Position numbers and translations under genes: made by a program
Notes under the pieces: model-generated
The model's database searches: none
Told to the model about the DNA's origin: nothing
The model's input: the letters and a program-made list of their open reading frames with translations, nothing else
Part shown: positions 8,989 through 17,793 of the stretch, in pieces
Numbering within the stretch: position 1 is the first letter of the stretch
Layout: each line of letters opens with the position of its first letter
Origin: Bacteroidetes bacterium HGW-Bacteroidetes-5
GTDB lineage: Bacteria > Bacteroidota > Bacteroidia > Bacteroidales > UBA932
Direction: 5' to 3'
NCBI GenBank assembly: GCA_002842515.1
Contig: PHDC01000003.1
Location: 1-64,000 of the forward strand
DNA: 64,000 nucleotides

Positions 8989-10023
8989 TTAAAAGGCACT
9001 ACCCTTTAGTCTAAGGGCGCTGCTCTCCTCTATGGAGAACATAAGATTCATATTTTGAACGGCTTGGCCGGATGCCCCCTTAAGGAGGTTATCAATTACA
9101 GATGTTATATGCCAGTAACCGTTGTGGCTCTCTATATGTAAAAGGGTTTTGTTCGTATTAACAACCTCTTTCATCGATATCGGTTCTCTTGATATCTTCA
9201 CAAAAGGCGAACCCAAGTAGAAGCTGTTGTAAAGTGAGTAAACCTGCTCTAAAGTTAGATCTCCGGTGATTTTTGTGTATATGCTTGCAAAGATACCTCT
9301 GGTAAAATCTCCTCTTATTGGAACAAAATTTATATTGGGGATCTCACCCAATGCAGCGGAATGCTCTTGGGTTGCAGATGACAAACTTTTTGCGGATATC
9401 GTTTCCAGAACTCTCTTAATCTCTCCAAGATGCTGATGGGTAAATGGTTTGTAAACAGAGATATTGGAATCTCTGTAGCTAAAGTGAGTGCTCTCGGAGA
9501 GACTTTTTCCTGCCCCTGTAGACCCTGTAATAGCGTGAATATGAATATCGTCATTCAATTTTGCATCGACAGCCAAAGGCAAAAGAGCTAAAAGAATGGA
9601 TGTTGCAAAACAACCCGGGTTTGCTATGTATTTTGCCTTTACTATCTCCTCCCTGTTGAGTTCGCAAAGTCCATAAACAAAATCTTCACCTTTGTAATGT
9701 GTGTCCAATCTAAAATCGTTTCCTAAATCTATAATTTTGCAGCTTTCGGGCAGATTTAGCTCATCCAGATATCTCTTTGAGAGTCCGTGACCCAGAGTGA
9801 GAAAAATAAGGTCAATCTCCTTACGCCCCTGTGGTGAGCTAAGGTCCGAAGTGAAACGCAGATTGGTATCTCCCGTGAGGTCTTTATGAACTGACGAGAC
9901 CATCTCCCCGGCAAGAGTGCTGCTTAAAACAGCCGAAATCTCAACCATTGGGTGGTTTAGTAGTATTCTCAGGAGCTCACCGGCTGTATATCCGGTTCCT
10001 CCGGCAATTGCAACTCTAATCAT
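8989..10023 (-). CDS. argC: N-acyl-gamma-glutamyl-phosphate reductase
   Basis: The NADPH-dependent reductase that turns N-acylglutamyl phosphate into the semialdehyde. At 344 residues it is family length. GGTGYTAGE (8-16) is the nucleotide-binding loop, and NPGCFATS contains the catalytic Cys138. HQHLGEI and ITGSTGAGKS are also typical ArgC segments. Its first eight bases overlap the end of argG, so the two are translationally coupled. Identification is secure; the acyl group is inferred to be succinyl from ArgF'. Confidence 0.96.
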   Translation of the reverse strand: MIRVAIAGGTGYTAGELLRILLNHPMVEISAVLSSTLAGEMVSSVHKDLTGDTNLRFTSDLSSPQGRKEIDLIFLTLGHGLSKRYLDELNLPESCKIIDLGNDFRLDTHYKGEDFVYGLCELNREEIVKAKYIANPGCFATSILLALLPLAVDAKLNDDIHIHAITGSTGAGKSLSESTHFSYRDSNISVYKPFTHQHLGEIKRVLETISAKSLSSATQEHSAALGEIPNINFVPIRGDFTRGIFASIYTKITGDLTLEQVYSLYNSFYLGSPFVKISREPISMKEVVNTNKTLLHIESHNGYWHITSVIDNLLKGASGQAVQNMNLMFSIEESSALRLKGSAF

Positions 10024-11206
10024 CTTTGTGTACTGAATAATAGATTTTCAAAGGGTTGGCAAGAACCTTGGTGAACCCGATTACATCTTGCCCGGTGAAG
10101 GATTTGTTTGCCTCCCCGTACTCTCCGAACTTACTGCTCATAAGATCGTATGGTGTCTCACACCCTAAAATGGCAAAATGATAAGGACGCAACTCTGCCT
10201 CAACAACTCCGGTAACATATTTTTGGGTATCATCCATAAACACCTCAATATTTCTCATCAAAGGATCCAGATACTGAGCCTCGTGCATCAGCTGGCCATA
10301 CCAACCGGCAAGTTGCTCTTTCCAGTATAACTGCCCTTTTGTTAAAGTATGCTTCTCCAGCAAATGATGCCCTTTTACTAAAATAAGCGGAGCAGGAGCC
10401 TCAAATCCAACTCTCCCCTTTATTCCAATAATTGTATCTCCAACGTGCATATCCCTCCCTACACCATATTTACCACCAAGTTCGTTTATTGATCTTATGA
10501 TTTCAACGGGGTTATCTCTCTTGCCGTTAAGAGCTACCGGCTCTCCCTTTTCAAATGTTATCTTAATTCTAACGGGTTCTGTAAGGGATATCTGCGATGG
10601 GTAGGCATCTTCCGGGAGTACTCCGGCGGATGAGAGTGTCTCGACACCTCCGACACTTGTGCCCCATAGTCCCTGATTTATAGAGTATTTCGCCTTTTCC
10701 CAGGAGAAGTTAAACCCTTTGCTTTGCAGATAGTTAATCTCCTCCATTCTGGTTAAAGAGAGCTCCCGGATGGGTGCCAGAACTTTAACAGAGGGGGCCA
10801 TAACCTCAAAAACCAGATCAAATCTCACCTGATCGTTTCCCGCTCCGGTGCTGCCGTGGGCAACATATGAAGCATCAAGTTTTTTAACGTGATCCAATAC
10901 AGCCATCGCCTGAAAAATCCTCTCGGAACTGACAGAGAGCGGATATGTAGAATTTTTTAATATATTTCCAAATAATAGATACTTAATACCTTTCCGGTAG
11001 TACTCCTCAACTACATTTATATTTACGTGAGAGGCTGCTCCAAGCTCCAGAGCCCTCTGCTCAATACGACTCTCCTCCTCGGGAGAGAACCCCCCTGTGT
11101 TAACCATTACTGTATGCACCTCCAACCCCTTCTCCTGCTTAAGATAGGGAACACAAAATGATGTATCCAGCCCTCCGCTGAATGCTAATACGACCTTCTC
11201 CTTCAT
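10016..11206 (-). CDS. argG: argininosuccinate synthase
   Basis: Condenses citrulline and aspartate at the cost of ATP to make argininosuccinate. The protein has 396 residues, the standard length. The P-loop-like AFSGGLDTS (8-16) near the N-terminus binds ATP. HGSTGAGNDQVRF and the segment around GRDMHVGDT are characteristic of the family. It is the second gene of the operon, four bases after the GNAT gene and overlapping argC by eight bases. It acts in the cytoplasm. No regulatory site is recognised inside it. Confidence 0.97.
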   Translation of the reverse strand: MKEKVVLAFSGGLDTSFCVPYLKQEKGLEVHTVMVNTGGFSPEEESRIEQRALELGAASHVNINVVEEYYRKGIKYLLFGNILKNSTYPLSVSSERIFQAMAVLDHVKKLDASYVAHGSTGAGNDQVRFDLVFEVMAPSVKVLAPIRELSLTRMEEINYLQSKGFNFSWEKAKYSINQGLWGTSVGGVETLSSAGVLPEDAYPSQISLTEPVRIKITFEKGEPVALNGKRDNPVEIIRSINELGGKYGVGRDMHVGDTIIGIKGRVGFEAPAPLILVKGHHLLEKHTLTKGQLYWKEQLAGWYGQLMHEAQYLDPLMRNIEVFMDDTQKYVTGVVEAELRPYHFAILGCETPYDLMSSKFGEYGEANKSFTGQDVIGFTKVLANPLKIYYSVHKDD

Positions 11207-11210
11207 TTTA

Positions 11211-11840
11211 CTATTTTTTAGACGAAATAATTGAATTAATCTTAACCAGTGGGTTAATTATAAGTGTTTTACCTGCAGATACCAAGGCCGGAGCAAATTT
11301 TGACTTAGGCACTTCGGCAGGATCGTAGAGAAGCCCTGTACAGAGGCACATCTTATAGTCATTTCTCTGAAGAACATCAAAGTTTCTGCAACCCTGACAC
11401 CCTTTCCAGAACTCCTTATCGTCTGTAAGTTCAGAGAAGGTTACAGGTTTAAACCCTAACTGGGTGTTGAGTTTCATTATTGCAAGGCCGGTAGTAATAC
11501 TAAAGATCTTCGCATTTGGGTAGAGCTTTTTTGAAAGTTCAAATATCTTGGTCTTCACCTTCTTTGCCAAACCTTGGTTTCTGTATTTATGAGCGATTAT
11601 AAGGCCTGAGTTTGCAACAAACTTACTGTGACTCCAGGTCTCAATATAAGCAAATCCTGCCAGCTCCTTACCGTCAAGTGCAATTACAGCCTTAGATGAG
11701 ACCATTTTTTGGGCTATATACTCCGGACTCCTCTTTGCTATTCCGGTTCCGCGCTCCAATGCAGATATATATACCAACTCGCAGATAGCATCTGCATAAA
11801 TAACGTGGCTTGAATCAGCCACATAAATGTTTATATTCAT
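11211..11840 (-). CDS. GNAT acyltransferase at the head of the arg operon (candidate N-acylglutamate synthase)
   Basis: A 209-residue GNAT-fold protein. The acyl-CoA pyrophosphate loop is visible as HKYRNQGLAKKVK (about residues 84-96). A cysteine set follows (CQGC, then CLC about ten residues later), which could bind a metal. The operon has no argJ or canonical argA, so the first step, acylation of glutamate, is unassigned except for this gene. I recall that Bacteroides fitness work assigned a similar GNAT gene to N-succinylglutamate synthesis but cannot verify it here. As the first gene it may also set operon expression. Family certain, role inferred. Confidence 0.75.
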   Translation of the reverse strand: MNINIYVADSSHVIYADAICELVYISALERGTGIAKRSPEYIAQKMVSSKAVIALDGKELAGFAYIETWSHSKFVANSGLIIAHKYRNQGLAKKVKTKIFELSKKLYPNAKIFSITTGLAIMKLNTQLGFKPVTFSELTDDKEFWKGCQGCRNFDVLQRNDYKMCLCTGLLYDPAEVPKSKFAPALVSAGKTLIINPLVKINSIISSKK

Positions 11841-12047
11841 CGTAGAATTAAACAGTTTAAAATGTAAATATGTAAATAATATGCAGGAGACTATACCTGC
11901 GTAGATTTACGGCACAAGGCCGGATAATAAACAGCTGCCCTTCCTAGGCACATCGTCGGACGTGTCTATGATTAAAGTTAGAGTTGATATGTGCGCTGTT
12001 ATGTTTCATTATCGCGGCAAAGGTAAAAGAAATATTTATAAAATCAT

Positions 12048-12055
12048 TACCTTTG
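12048..12055 (+). promoter_or_regulatory. -7 box for the OPT transporter gene
   Basis: TACCTTTG fits TAnnTTTG. It lies 21 bases before the ATG at 12077 and inside the longer TTG-started frame. It therefore favours the shorter protein start. No clear TTTG lies 19 bp upstream. Confidence 0.45.
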
Positions 12056-12076
12056 AAGACTAAACTTAAAAAAGAT

Positions 12077-14074
12077 ATGGAACATACCAACAGCAAGCCA
12101 AAAGGGCTCCCGGAAAACGCTTATCGCGAATTAAAAGAGGGTGAAGAGTATAAACCACTTATGTCTGCGGGAAAGAGCTATCCCGAAGTGACACCCTGGT
12201 CGGTTTTTATGGGTGTAATTATGACTGTTATTTTTTCGGCAGCTGCCGCATATTTGGGACTGAAAGTAGGTCAGGTATTTGAAGCAGCCATTCCCATAGC
12301 CATTATTGCAGTTGGCCTTTCGGGTGCCTTAAAGAGGAAAAATGCTCTTGGAGAGAATGTTATTATTCAGTCTATAGGAGCCAGCTCCGGAGCTATTGTA
12401 GCAGGAGCTATCTTTACAATGCCCGCTCTCTATATACTTCAGGCAAAATATCCGGAACTTACAGTAGATTTTGCAAAGGTGTTTATGAGCTCCCTCCTGG
12501 GAGGAGTTTTGGGTATTCTATTCCTGATTCCATTCAGAAAATATTTTGTCTCCGATATGCACGGAAAGTATCCTTTCCCGGAAGCTACAGCTACAACCCA
12601 GGTTCTTGTTAGCGGAGAGAGCGGTGGAAGCAGTGCTAAAGTTCTATTAATGAGTGGTCTTGTTGGAGGTCTTTACGATTTTATCGTCTCTACTTTTGGC
12701 TTCTGGTCCGAAGTCTTCTCCTCCCGGGTTTTACCTTTTGGAGAGATGGTTGCCACTAAGGCAAAGGTGCTTCTTAAAATAAATGTGGGTGCTGCAGTTT
12801 TGGGGCTTGGATATATTGTAGGTCTTAAATATGCCTTTATTATTTGTTGTGGATCTATGCTCATATGGTTTGGAGTAATTCCTCTGATGAATATCTTTTT
12901 CGGTGCGCAGGTTATTGACCTTATGGGTACAGGAATAACTCAAACAATCTCTCAAATGGCCCCGGAGCAGATCTTCCGTGATTACGGAAGGCATATCGGT
13001 ATTGGTGGTATAGCAACAGCAGGTATAATAGGAATTATCAAATCTGCAGGTATTATTAAAACTGCATTTGGTATGGCTGCAAAGGAGTTCAAAGGGGGCT
13101 CGGATGTTAACAAAAATGTACCCAGGACACAAAAAGATCTTCCTATGAAGATTGTTGCCATCGGTATTGGAATTGCATTAATAGCAACCTTTATCTTCTT
13201 CTACTTTGGTGTTGTAAACAATCTGCTTCACGCAATTATTGCAATTCTGGTGGTGGGTGTTATTGCTTTCCTCTTCACAACAGTAGCAGCCAATGCAATT
13301 GCGATAGTTGGAACCAACCCGGTAAGCGGAATGACCCTTATGACACTTATTCTTGCATCAGTTATTATGGTAGCATCGGGATTAAAGGGGACAGCGGGAA
13401 TGACAGCCGCACTTATTATCGGGGGCGTTGTATGTACTGCTCTCTCTGTAGCCGGTGCATTTATTACAGATCTTAAGATTGGATATTGGCTGGGATCAAC
13501 ACCTATAAAACAGCAGCAGTGGAAGTTTCTCGGAACACTTGTGGCAGCGGCTACCGTGGGTGGAGTGATGATAATTCTTAACAAGACATATGGTTTTGTT
13601 GGTGAGCACGCTCTGGTTGCACCTCAGGCAAACGCAATGGCGGCGGTAATTGAACCGTTGATGTCCGGTGGAGGTGCTCCGTGGCTTCTTTACGGAATTG
13701 GTGCAATTATCTCTATTACACTTGCATTCTTAGGTATCCCTGCTTTGGCCTTCTCTCTGGGTATGTTTATCCCTCTGGAGCTAAACCTTCCTCTTCTGGT
13801 TGGTGGAGCAGTAGCCTGGTTTGTCTCTACCAGAAGTAAAGATGAGAAGCTAAACAATGAGAGAAAAGAGAGAGGAACACTTATTGCCTCCGGGTTTATT
13901 GCCGGTGGTGCCCTAATGGGAGTTATGAGTGCCATTATTCGTTTTGCAGGTATTAATCTTACCAGCAAGGAGTGGATGGAGTCTGTTCCTGCCGAGTATC
14001 TGGCCCTCTTTATGTATGCAATTATTATAGTTTACCTTGCCTGGGATAGTTTAAGAGCCAAGCTGGAGAAATAG
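12077..14074 (+). CDS. OPT-family oligopeptide transporter
   Basis: A 665-residue inner-membrane protein with about 14-16 hydrophobic segments. It belongs to the OPT/YSL superfamily of proton-coupled peptide or metal-chelate importers. Family landmarks are AAYLGLKVGQVFEA near the N-terminus, KYPFPEATATTQVL, and NAIAIVGTNPVSGMT in the second half. The frame extends back to a TTG at 11984, but I chose ATG 12077 (MEHTNSKPKG). That start is soluble and typical of the family, and a TAnnTTTG promoter box lies inside the longer version. A ZIP metal transporter follows after 19 bases and peptidase T after that, which suggests peptide uptake followed by hydrolysis. The substrate is not known from sequence. 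Confidence 0.9.
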   Translation: MEHTNSKPKGLPENAYRELKEGEEYKPLMSAGKSYPEVTPWSVFMGVIMTVIFSAAAAYLGLKVGQVFEAAIPIAIIAVGLSGALKRKNALGENVIIQSIGASSGAIVAGAIFTMPALYILQAKYPELTVDFAKVFMSSLLGGVLGILFLIPFRKYFVSDMHGKYPFPEATATTQVLVSGESGGSSAKVLLMSGLVGGLYDFIVSTFGFWSEVFSSRVLPFGEMVATKAKVLLKINVGAAVLGLGYIVGLKYAFIICCGSMLIWFGVIPLMNIFFGAQVIDLMGTGITQTISQMAPEQIFRDYGRHIGIGGIATAGIIGIIKSAGIIKTAFGMAAKEFKGGSDVNKNVPRTQKDLPMKIVAIGIGIALIATFIFFYFGVVNNLLHAIIAILVVGVIAFLFTTVAANAIAIVGTNPVSGMTLMTLILASVIMVASGLKGTAGMTAALIIGGVVCTALSVAGAFITDLKIGYWLGSTPIKQQQWKFLGTLVAAATVGGVMIILNKTYGFVGEHALVAPQANAMAAVIEPLMSGGGAPWLLYGIGAIISITLAFLGIPALAFSLGMFIPLELNLPLLVGGAVAWFVSTRSKDEKLNNERKERGTLIASGFIAGGALMGVMSAIIRFAGINLTSKEWMESVPAEYLALFMYAIIIVYLAWDSLRAKLEK

Positions 14075-14093
14075 AGTTATTATTGATTGAATT

Positions 14094-14897
14094 ATGGAAG
14101 GTAATTTCTGGCTGGCGTTCTCTCTTACAGTTGTTGCAGGGCTGTCCACTGCCATTGGCAGTGCAGTGGTTCTCTTTACAAAAAAATTCTCCCCAAGATT
14201 TCTTGCAGCCTCTTTGGGTTTCTCTGCAGGAGTGATGATTTTTATCTCTCTAGTTGAGCTATACGGAGATGCAAAAGAGTCCCTGATTAACCTTTTTGGA
14301 GAGAGTAAAGGAGATTTTATCACCCTGTTATCATTCTTTGGAGGGATAGCTATTATTGCGATTATTGACTACCTGGTTCCATCTTACGAAAACCCTCACG
14401 AACCAGGTGAACTCTCTATTAAAGAGAGCAAGGCCAGGGTGACCAAAGAGGGGATGATGAGGCTGGGGATGATGTCTGCTTTTGCAATAGGAATTCACAA
14501 CTTCCCCGAAGGTATTGCAACCTTTGTTACAGCTATGAATGACCCTAATATGGGGTTAAGCATAGCAATCGCAGTGGGTATACACAACATCCCGGAGGGA
14601 ATTGCGGTTGCAGTTCCTATCTATTATGCAACTCAAAGCAAAGGGAAGGCCTTCTTTCACTCCTCTCTCTCCGGTCTTGCCGAGCCTATTGGTGCAATTG
14701 TGGGCTATTTCCTTCTCTCTTTCCTGTTCGACGAATCATTTATGGGCATAATTCTTGCCGGAGTTGCAGGTATTATGGTTTACATATCTCTTGACGAACT
14801 GCTCCCTACTGCAGAGAAATACGGAGAGCACCACCCCGCTATAATAGGGGTGATTGCAGGAATGGCCGTTATGGGTGGAAGTATGCTGTTTCTTTAG
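14094..14897 (+). CDS. zupT: ZIP-family divalent metal transporter (ZupT-like)
   Basis: A 267-residue inner-membrane protein with about eight hydrophobic segments. The paired metal-binding signatures HNFPEGIATF and HNIPEGIAVA lie in adjacent helices, as in ZupT, which imports zinc and other divalent cations. There is no extended histidine loop. It lies 19 bases after the OPT gene and 39 before pepT. Peptidase T is a zinc enzyme, so zinc supply may be linked to it, although this is only a contextual guess. Length and motifs fit the family well. Confidence 0.92.
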   Translation: MEGNFWLAFSLTVVAGLSTAIGSAVVLFTKKFSPRFLAASLGFSAGVMIFISLVELYGDAKESLINLFGESKGDFITLLSFFGGIAIIAIIDYLVPSYENPHEPGELSIKESKARVTKEGMMRLGMMSAFAIGIHNFPEGIATFVTAMNDPNMGLSIAIAVGIHNIPEGIAVAVPIYYATQSKGKAFFHSSLSGLAEPIGAIVGYFLLSFLFDESFMGIILAGVAGIMVYISLDELLPTAEKYGEHHPAIIGVIAGMAVMGGSMLFL

Positions 14898-14936
14898 CAT
14901 AGAAATTTGATATAGACAATTTAAAAAAGAGATCTT

Positions 14937-16169
14937 ATGAAAGATAAAATACTGGAAAAATTCCTTAGATACATATCTGTGGATACAGCATCTGACCCGG
15001 AATCATCTTCACAACCGAGCAGCGCCAAACAGCTGGACCTATCCCGGATGTTGCTTAAAGAGCTTAAGGAGATGGGCATTGTGGATGCCTCTCTGGACGA
15101 ATTCGGTTATGTAATGGCCACAATACCATCGAACTTGCCAGCAGAAAAAAAGGTTCCTGTTATAGGCTTTATTGCTCACGTAGATAGCGCACCTGACGCT
15201 CCCGGAGCGGGTATCAACCCTCAGATTATCAAAGAGTACAATGGAGAGGATATCGTCATTAACAAGGATAAAAATATGATAATGAAGGTTGAGGAGTTCC
15301 CGGAGCTTCTTAAATATAGGGGTCAGACCATTATCACTACAGACGGAAATACCCTGCTTGCTGCAGACGATAAGGCGGGTATTGCAGAGATTATGTCTGC
15401 TGCTGAGTATATAATGGGCAACCCCGATTTTATGCACGGAGAGATAAAGATTGGTTTTACTCCTGATGAGGAGATTGGGCGTGGTGTAGATAAGTTTGAT
15501 GTTACCAGGTTTGGGGCAGAGTATGCATACACCCTTGACGGTGGAGAGATAGGAGAACTTGAATACGAGAACTTTAACGCAGCATCTGCAAAGATCTTTA
15601 TTCAGGGGAGAAACATCCATCCGGGGTATGCCAAAGATAAGATGATCAATGCAATAATACTTGGTACAGAGTTCAACTCTCTTTTGCCTGTTGAGCAGAG
15701 ACCGGAGTTTACCCAGCACTATGAGGGGTTCTTCCATATCATCCGCTTTGACGGAACTGTGGAGGAGGCTACAATCCAATATATTATCCGTGACCACGAC
15801 TTTGAGAAGTTCGATTTCAAGAAAAATCTTATCGAAGAGTCTGTCACATATATGAACAAAAAGTATGGTCGCGGAACATTCCGTCTTGAGCTGAAAGATC
15901 AATATTTCAATATGAAAAAACAGGTTGAACCTCACTATCATATTGTAGAAAAGGCGGTTACAGCAATGGAGATGGCCGGAGTAAAACCTCAAATCAAACC
16001 TATCCGCGGAGGGACAGACGGCGCGAGACTCTCATTTATGGGTCTCCCCTGCCCTAACATCTTTGCCGGAGGTCACAACTTCCACGGGCGTTATGAGTAC
16101 ATCCCTCTTGAGAGTATGGCCAAGGCTACCGAGGTGGTTTTGAATATTATTAAGCTTTATGCGAAATAG
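14937..16169 (+). CDS. pepT: peptidase T (tripeptide aminopeptidase)
   Basis: A 410-residue M20B zinc exopeptidase that removes the N-terminal residue of tripeptides in the cytoplasm. Metal-site motifs are in order: IAHVDSAPDAPG, LLAADDKAGIAEIM, GFTPDEEIGRG and, near the C-terminus, GGHNFHGRYE. TDGGEIGELEYENFNA is a typical PepT stretch. Length matches the family. It follows the OPT and ZIP transporter genes on the same strand, giving a plausible peptide uptake and breakdown unit. Identification is secure. Confidence 0.96.
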   Translation: MKDKILEKFLRYISVDTASDPESSSQPSSAKQLDLSRMLLKELKEMGIVDASLDEFGYVMATIPSNLPAEKKVPVIGFIAHVDSAPDAPGAGINPQIIKEYNGEDIVINKDKNMIMKVEEFPELLKYRGQTIITTDGNTLLAADDKAGIAEIMSAAEYIMGNPDFMHGEIKIGFTPDEEIGRGVDKFDVTRFGAEYAYTLDGGEIGELEYENFNAASAKIFIQGRNIHPGYAKDKMINAIILGTEFNSLLPVEQRPEFTQHYEGFFHIIRFDGTVEEATIQYIIRDHDFEKFDFKKNLIEESVTYMNKKYGRGTFRLELKDQYFNMKKQVEPHYHIVEKAVTAMEMAGVKPQIKPIRGGTDGARLSFMGLPCPNIFAGGHNFHGRYEYIPLESMAKATEVVLNIIKLYAK

Positions 16170-16218
16170 TGTTCGGGTTAATCTTACACATTTTAGACAT
16201 TTTTAAAATTAGAAAAAT

Positions 16219-16533
16219 ATGCTACTAACAACAACATCTACACTCCAGGGAAAGGAGATTGAACAATACTACGGGCTGGTTTCTGGCGAGTCGATTATCG
16301 GAGCAAACATCCTTAAAGACTTTATGGCGGGTATCCGCGACATAGTTGGCGGCCGTTCGGGCTCTTATGAGAGGGTTCTTAGAGAGGCCAAAGAGGATGC
16401 CATAAGAGAGATGACTGCACAGGCTGCCTCACTGGGAGCCAATGCAATTATTGGAATTGACCTTGATTACGAAACCATTGGTGGCACAATGCTTATGGTA
16501 ACGGCCGCCGGCACAGCAGTGAGGTACAAATAG
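16219..16533 (+). CDS. YbjQ/UPF0145 family protein
   Basis: A 104-residue soluble protein with the complete pattern of the YbjQ (UPF0145) family. It opens [18 protein letters not shown], continues through [13 protein letters not shown] and GRSGSYE, and ends with [16 protein letters not shown]. Members assemble as pentameric rings in known structures, but their role is not established. It lies 49 bases after pepT and 70 before the aminotransferase-like gene, in the same direction. Family call firm, function unknown. Confidence 0.9.
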   Translation: MLLTTTSTLQGKEIEQYYGLVSGESIIGANILKDFMAGIRDIVGGRSGSYERVLREAKEDAIREMTAQAASLGANAIIGIDLDYETIGGTMLMVTAAGTAVRYK

Positions 16534-16603
16534 ATTTCCGGGAATTTTCTCCGGGATATAATCCTGAGAGTTTACCTGGGATTTCCGGATTAAACATATA
16601 GAT

Positions 16604-17767
16604 ATGTTCGATTTTGACAAAGTGGTCGACCGCAGGGGTAGCTCCTGCTTTAAATATGATGCGCGGAGAGAGGTTTTCGGAAGGGAAGATATTCTCCCTA
16701 TGTGGGTGGCCGATATGGATTTCCAGTCGCCCCCTTGTGTGATTGATGCGGCCAGGAGGTTGTGTGACCTTGGTGTTTTTGGCTACACCTACCGCTCAAG
16801 GGAGTCCAAAGAGCTTTTCATTCAGTGGGTTCTCGAAAGGTATGGCTGGAAAATAGGTATTGAGCAACTCTCATCCTCTCCGGGAATTGTGGCTGCTTTG
16901 CCTGTAGCAATTATTGCATTTACATCTGTAGGCGATAAAATTCTTATTCAAACTCCGGTTTACCCGCCGTTCCACGCAATAGTGAAGGAGAACGGCCGCG
17001 AGCTGGTATGCTCACCCCTTAAAATTCAAGAGGATGGTTATGTGATTGACTGGGAGAATTTTGAAAGTAAACTTGCAGGTGGAGTGAAGATGTTTATAAT
17101 TAGTAACTCCCACAACCCTATAGGCAAGGTGTGGAGTTACGATGAGCTAAAGAAGATGGGCGAACTCTGTTGCAAATATGGTGTTTTGATCTTCTCCGAC
17201 GATATCCACGCAGATCTTGCACTTTACGGTAACCGCCATACCATTATGGCCGGTATCTCGCACGAGATTGCAATGAACACTATAACCGCAATGGCCCCAA
17301 GCAAGACCTTTAATATTGCAGGGATGCTAAACTCGGTGATTATTGCCGAAAACGACGAAATTCTGAAACGTTTTGATAAAGAGCTTAATAAACTCCATTT
17401 GGGTCTGGGAAACATCTTCGGCCATATAACGATGGAGGCGGCCTACAGAGATGGAGGCCCGTGGCTGGAGGAGCTTTTGCGCTATCTGGAGAGAAACATA
17501 GATTTCGCCTACGATTTTATTAAGGCAGAGGTTCCCGGGGTCACCTTCTTTAAACCACAGAGCTCCTTCCTGTTATGGCTCGACTTCCGTGGTACCGGCC
17601 TGCCTCACAAAGAGGTGGCAAACAGACTCCTAAACGATGCCAAACTGGGCCTAAACGACGGACTCACCTTTGGCCCCGACGGCGAAGGATTCTTTAGAAT
17701 GAACATCGGCACCCCGCTATCGGTGGTGCAGGATGGGATGGAGAGGCTGCGCAAGATTTCACTATAA
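16604..17767 (+). CDS. MalY/PatB-type PLP enzyme (probable cystathionine beta-lyase)
   Basis: A 387-residue fold-type I PLP enzyme of the MalY/PatB group. Members cleave the C-S bond of cystathionine or related cysteine conjugates to give homocysteine or a thiol, ammonia and pyruvate. Landmarks are MWVADMDFQSP near the N-terminus, NSHNPIGKVW, SDDIHADL, and APSKTFNIAG with the Schiff-base Lys234. Length is standard. Apart from co-orientation with the upstream genes, nothing in the context specifies its substrate. A role as an aminotransferase cannot be excluded from sequence alone. Confidence 0.88.
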   Translation: MFDFDKVVDRRGSSCFKYDARREVFGREDILPMWVADMDFQSPPCVIDAARRLCDLGVFGYTYRSRESKELFIQWVLERYGWKIGIEQLSSSPGIVAALPVAIIAFTSVGDKILIQTPVYPPFHAIVKENGRELVCSPLKIQEDGYVIDWENFESKLAGGVKMFIISNSHNPIGKVWSYDELKKMGELCCKYGVLIFSDDIHADLALYGNRHTIMAGISHEIAMNTITAMAPSKTFNIAGMLNSVIIAENDEILKRFDKELNKLHLGLGNIFGHITMEAAYRDGGPWLEELLRYLERNIDFAYDFIKAEVPGVTFFKPQSSFLLWLDFRGTGLPHKEVANRLLNDAKLGLNDGLTFGPDGEGFFRMNIGTPLSVVQDGMERLRKISL

Positions 17768-17793
17768 CACTCTACCATTGCATCCAGTAAAGG

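Noticed and set aside
11884-11901. Arginine-repressor box before the GNAT gene
   Set aside because: GCAGG and CCTGC form only a 5-bp dyad, it does not resemble an ARG box I can name, and no -7 box is near. Left unassigned.
11984-12076. N-terminal extension of the OPT transporter from a TTG
   Set aside because: A TAnnTTTG box lies inside the extension and the family normally begins near MEHTNSKPKG, so the ATG at 12077 is preferred.
15039-15992. Long open frame on the minus strand inside pepT (317 codons)
   Set aside because: It is opposite a well-conserved gene, resembles no family I know, and is Cys/Leu-rich in the way expected of a shadow frame.
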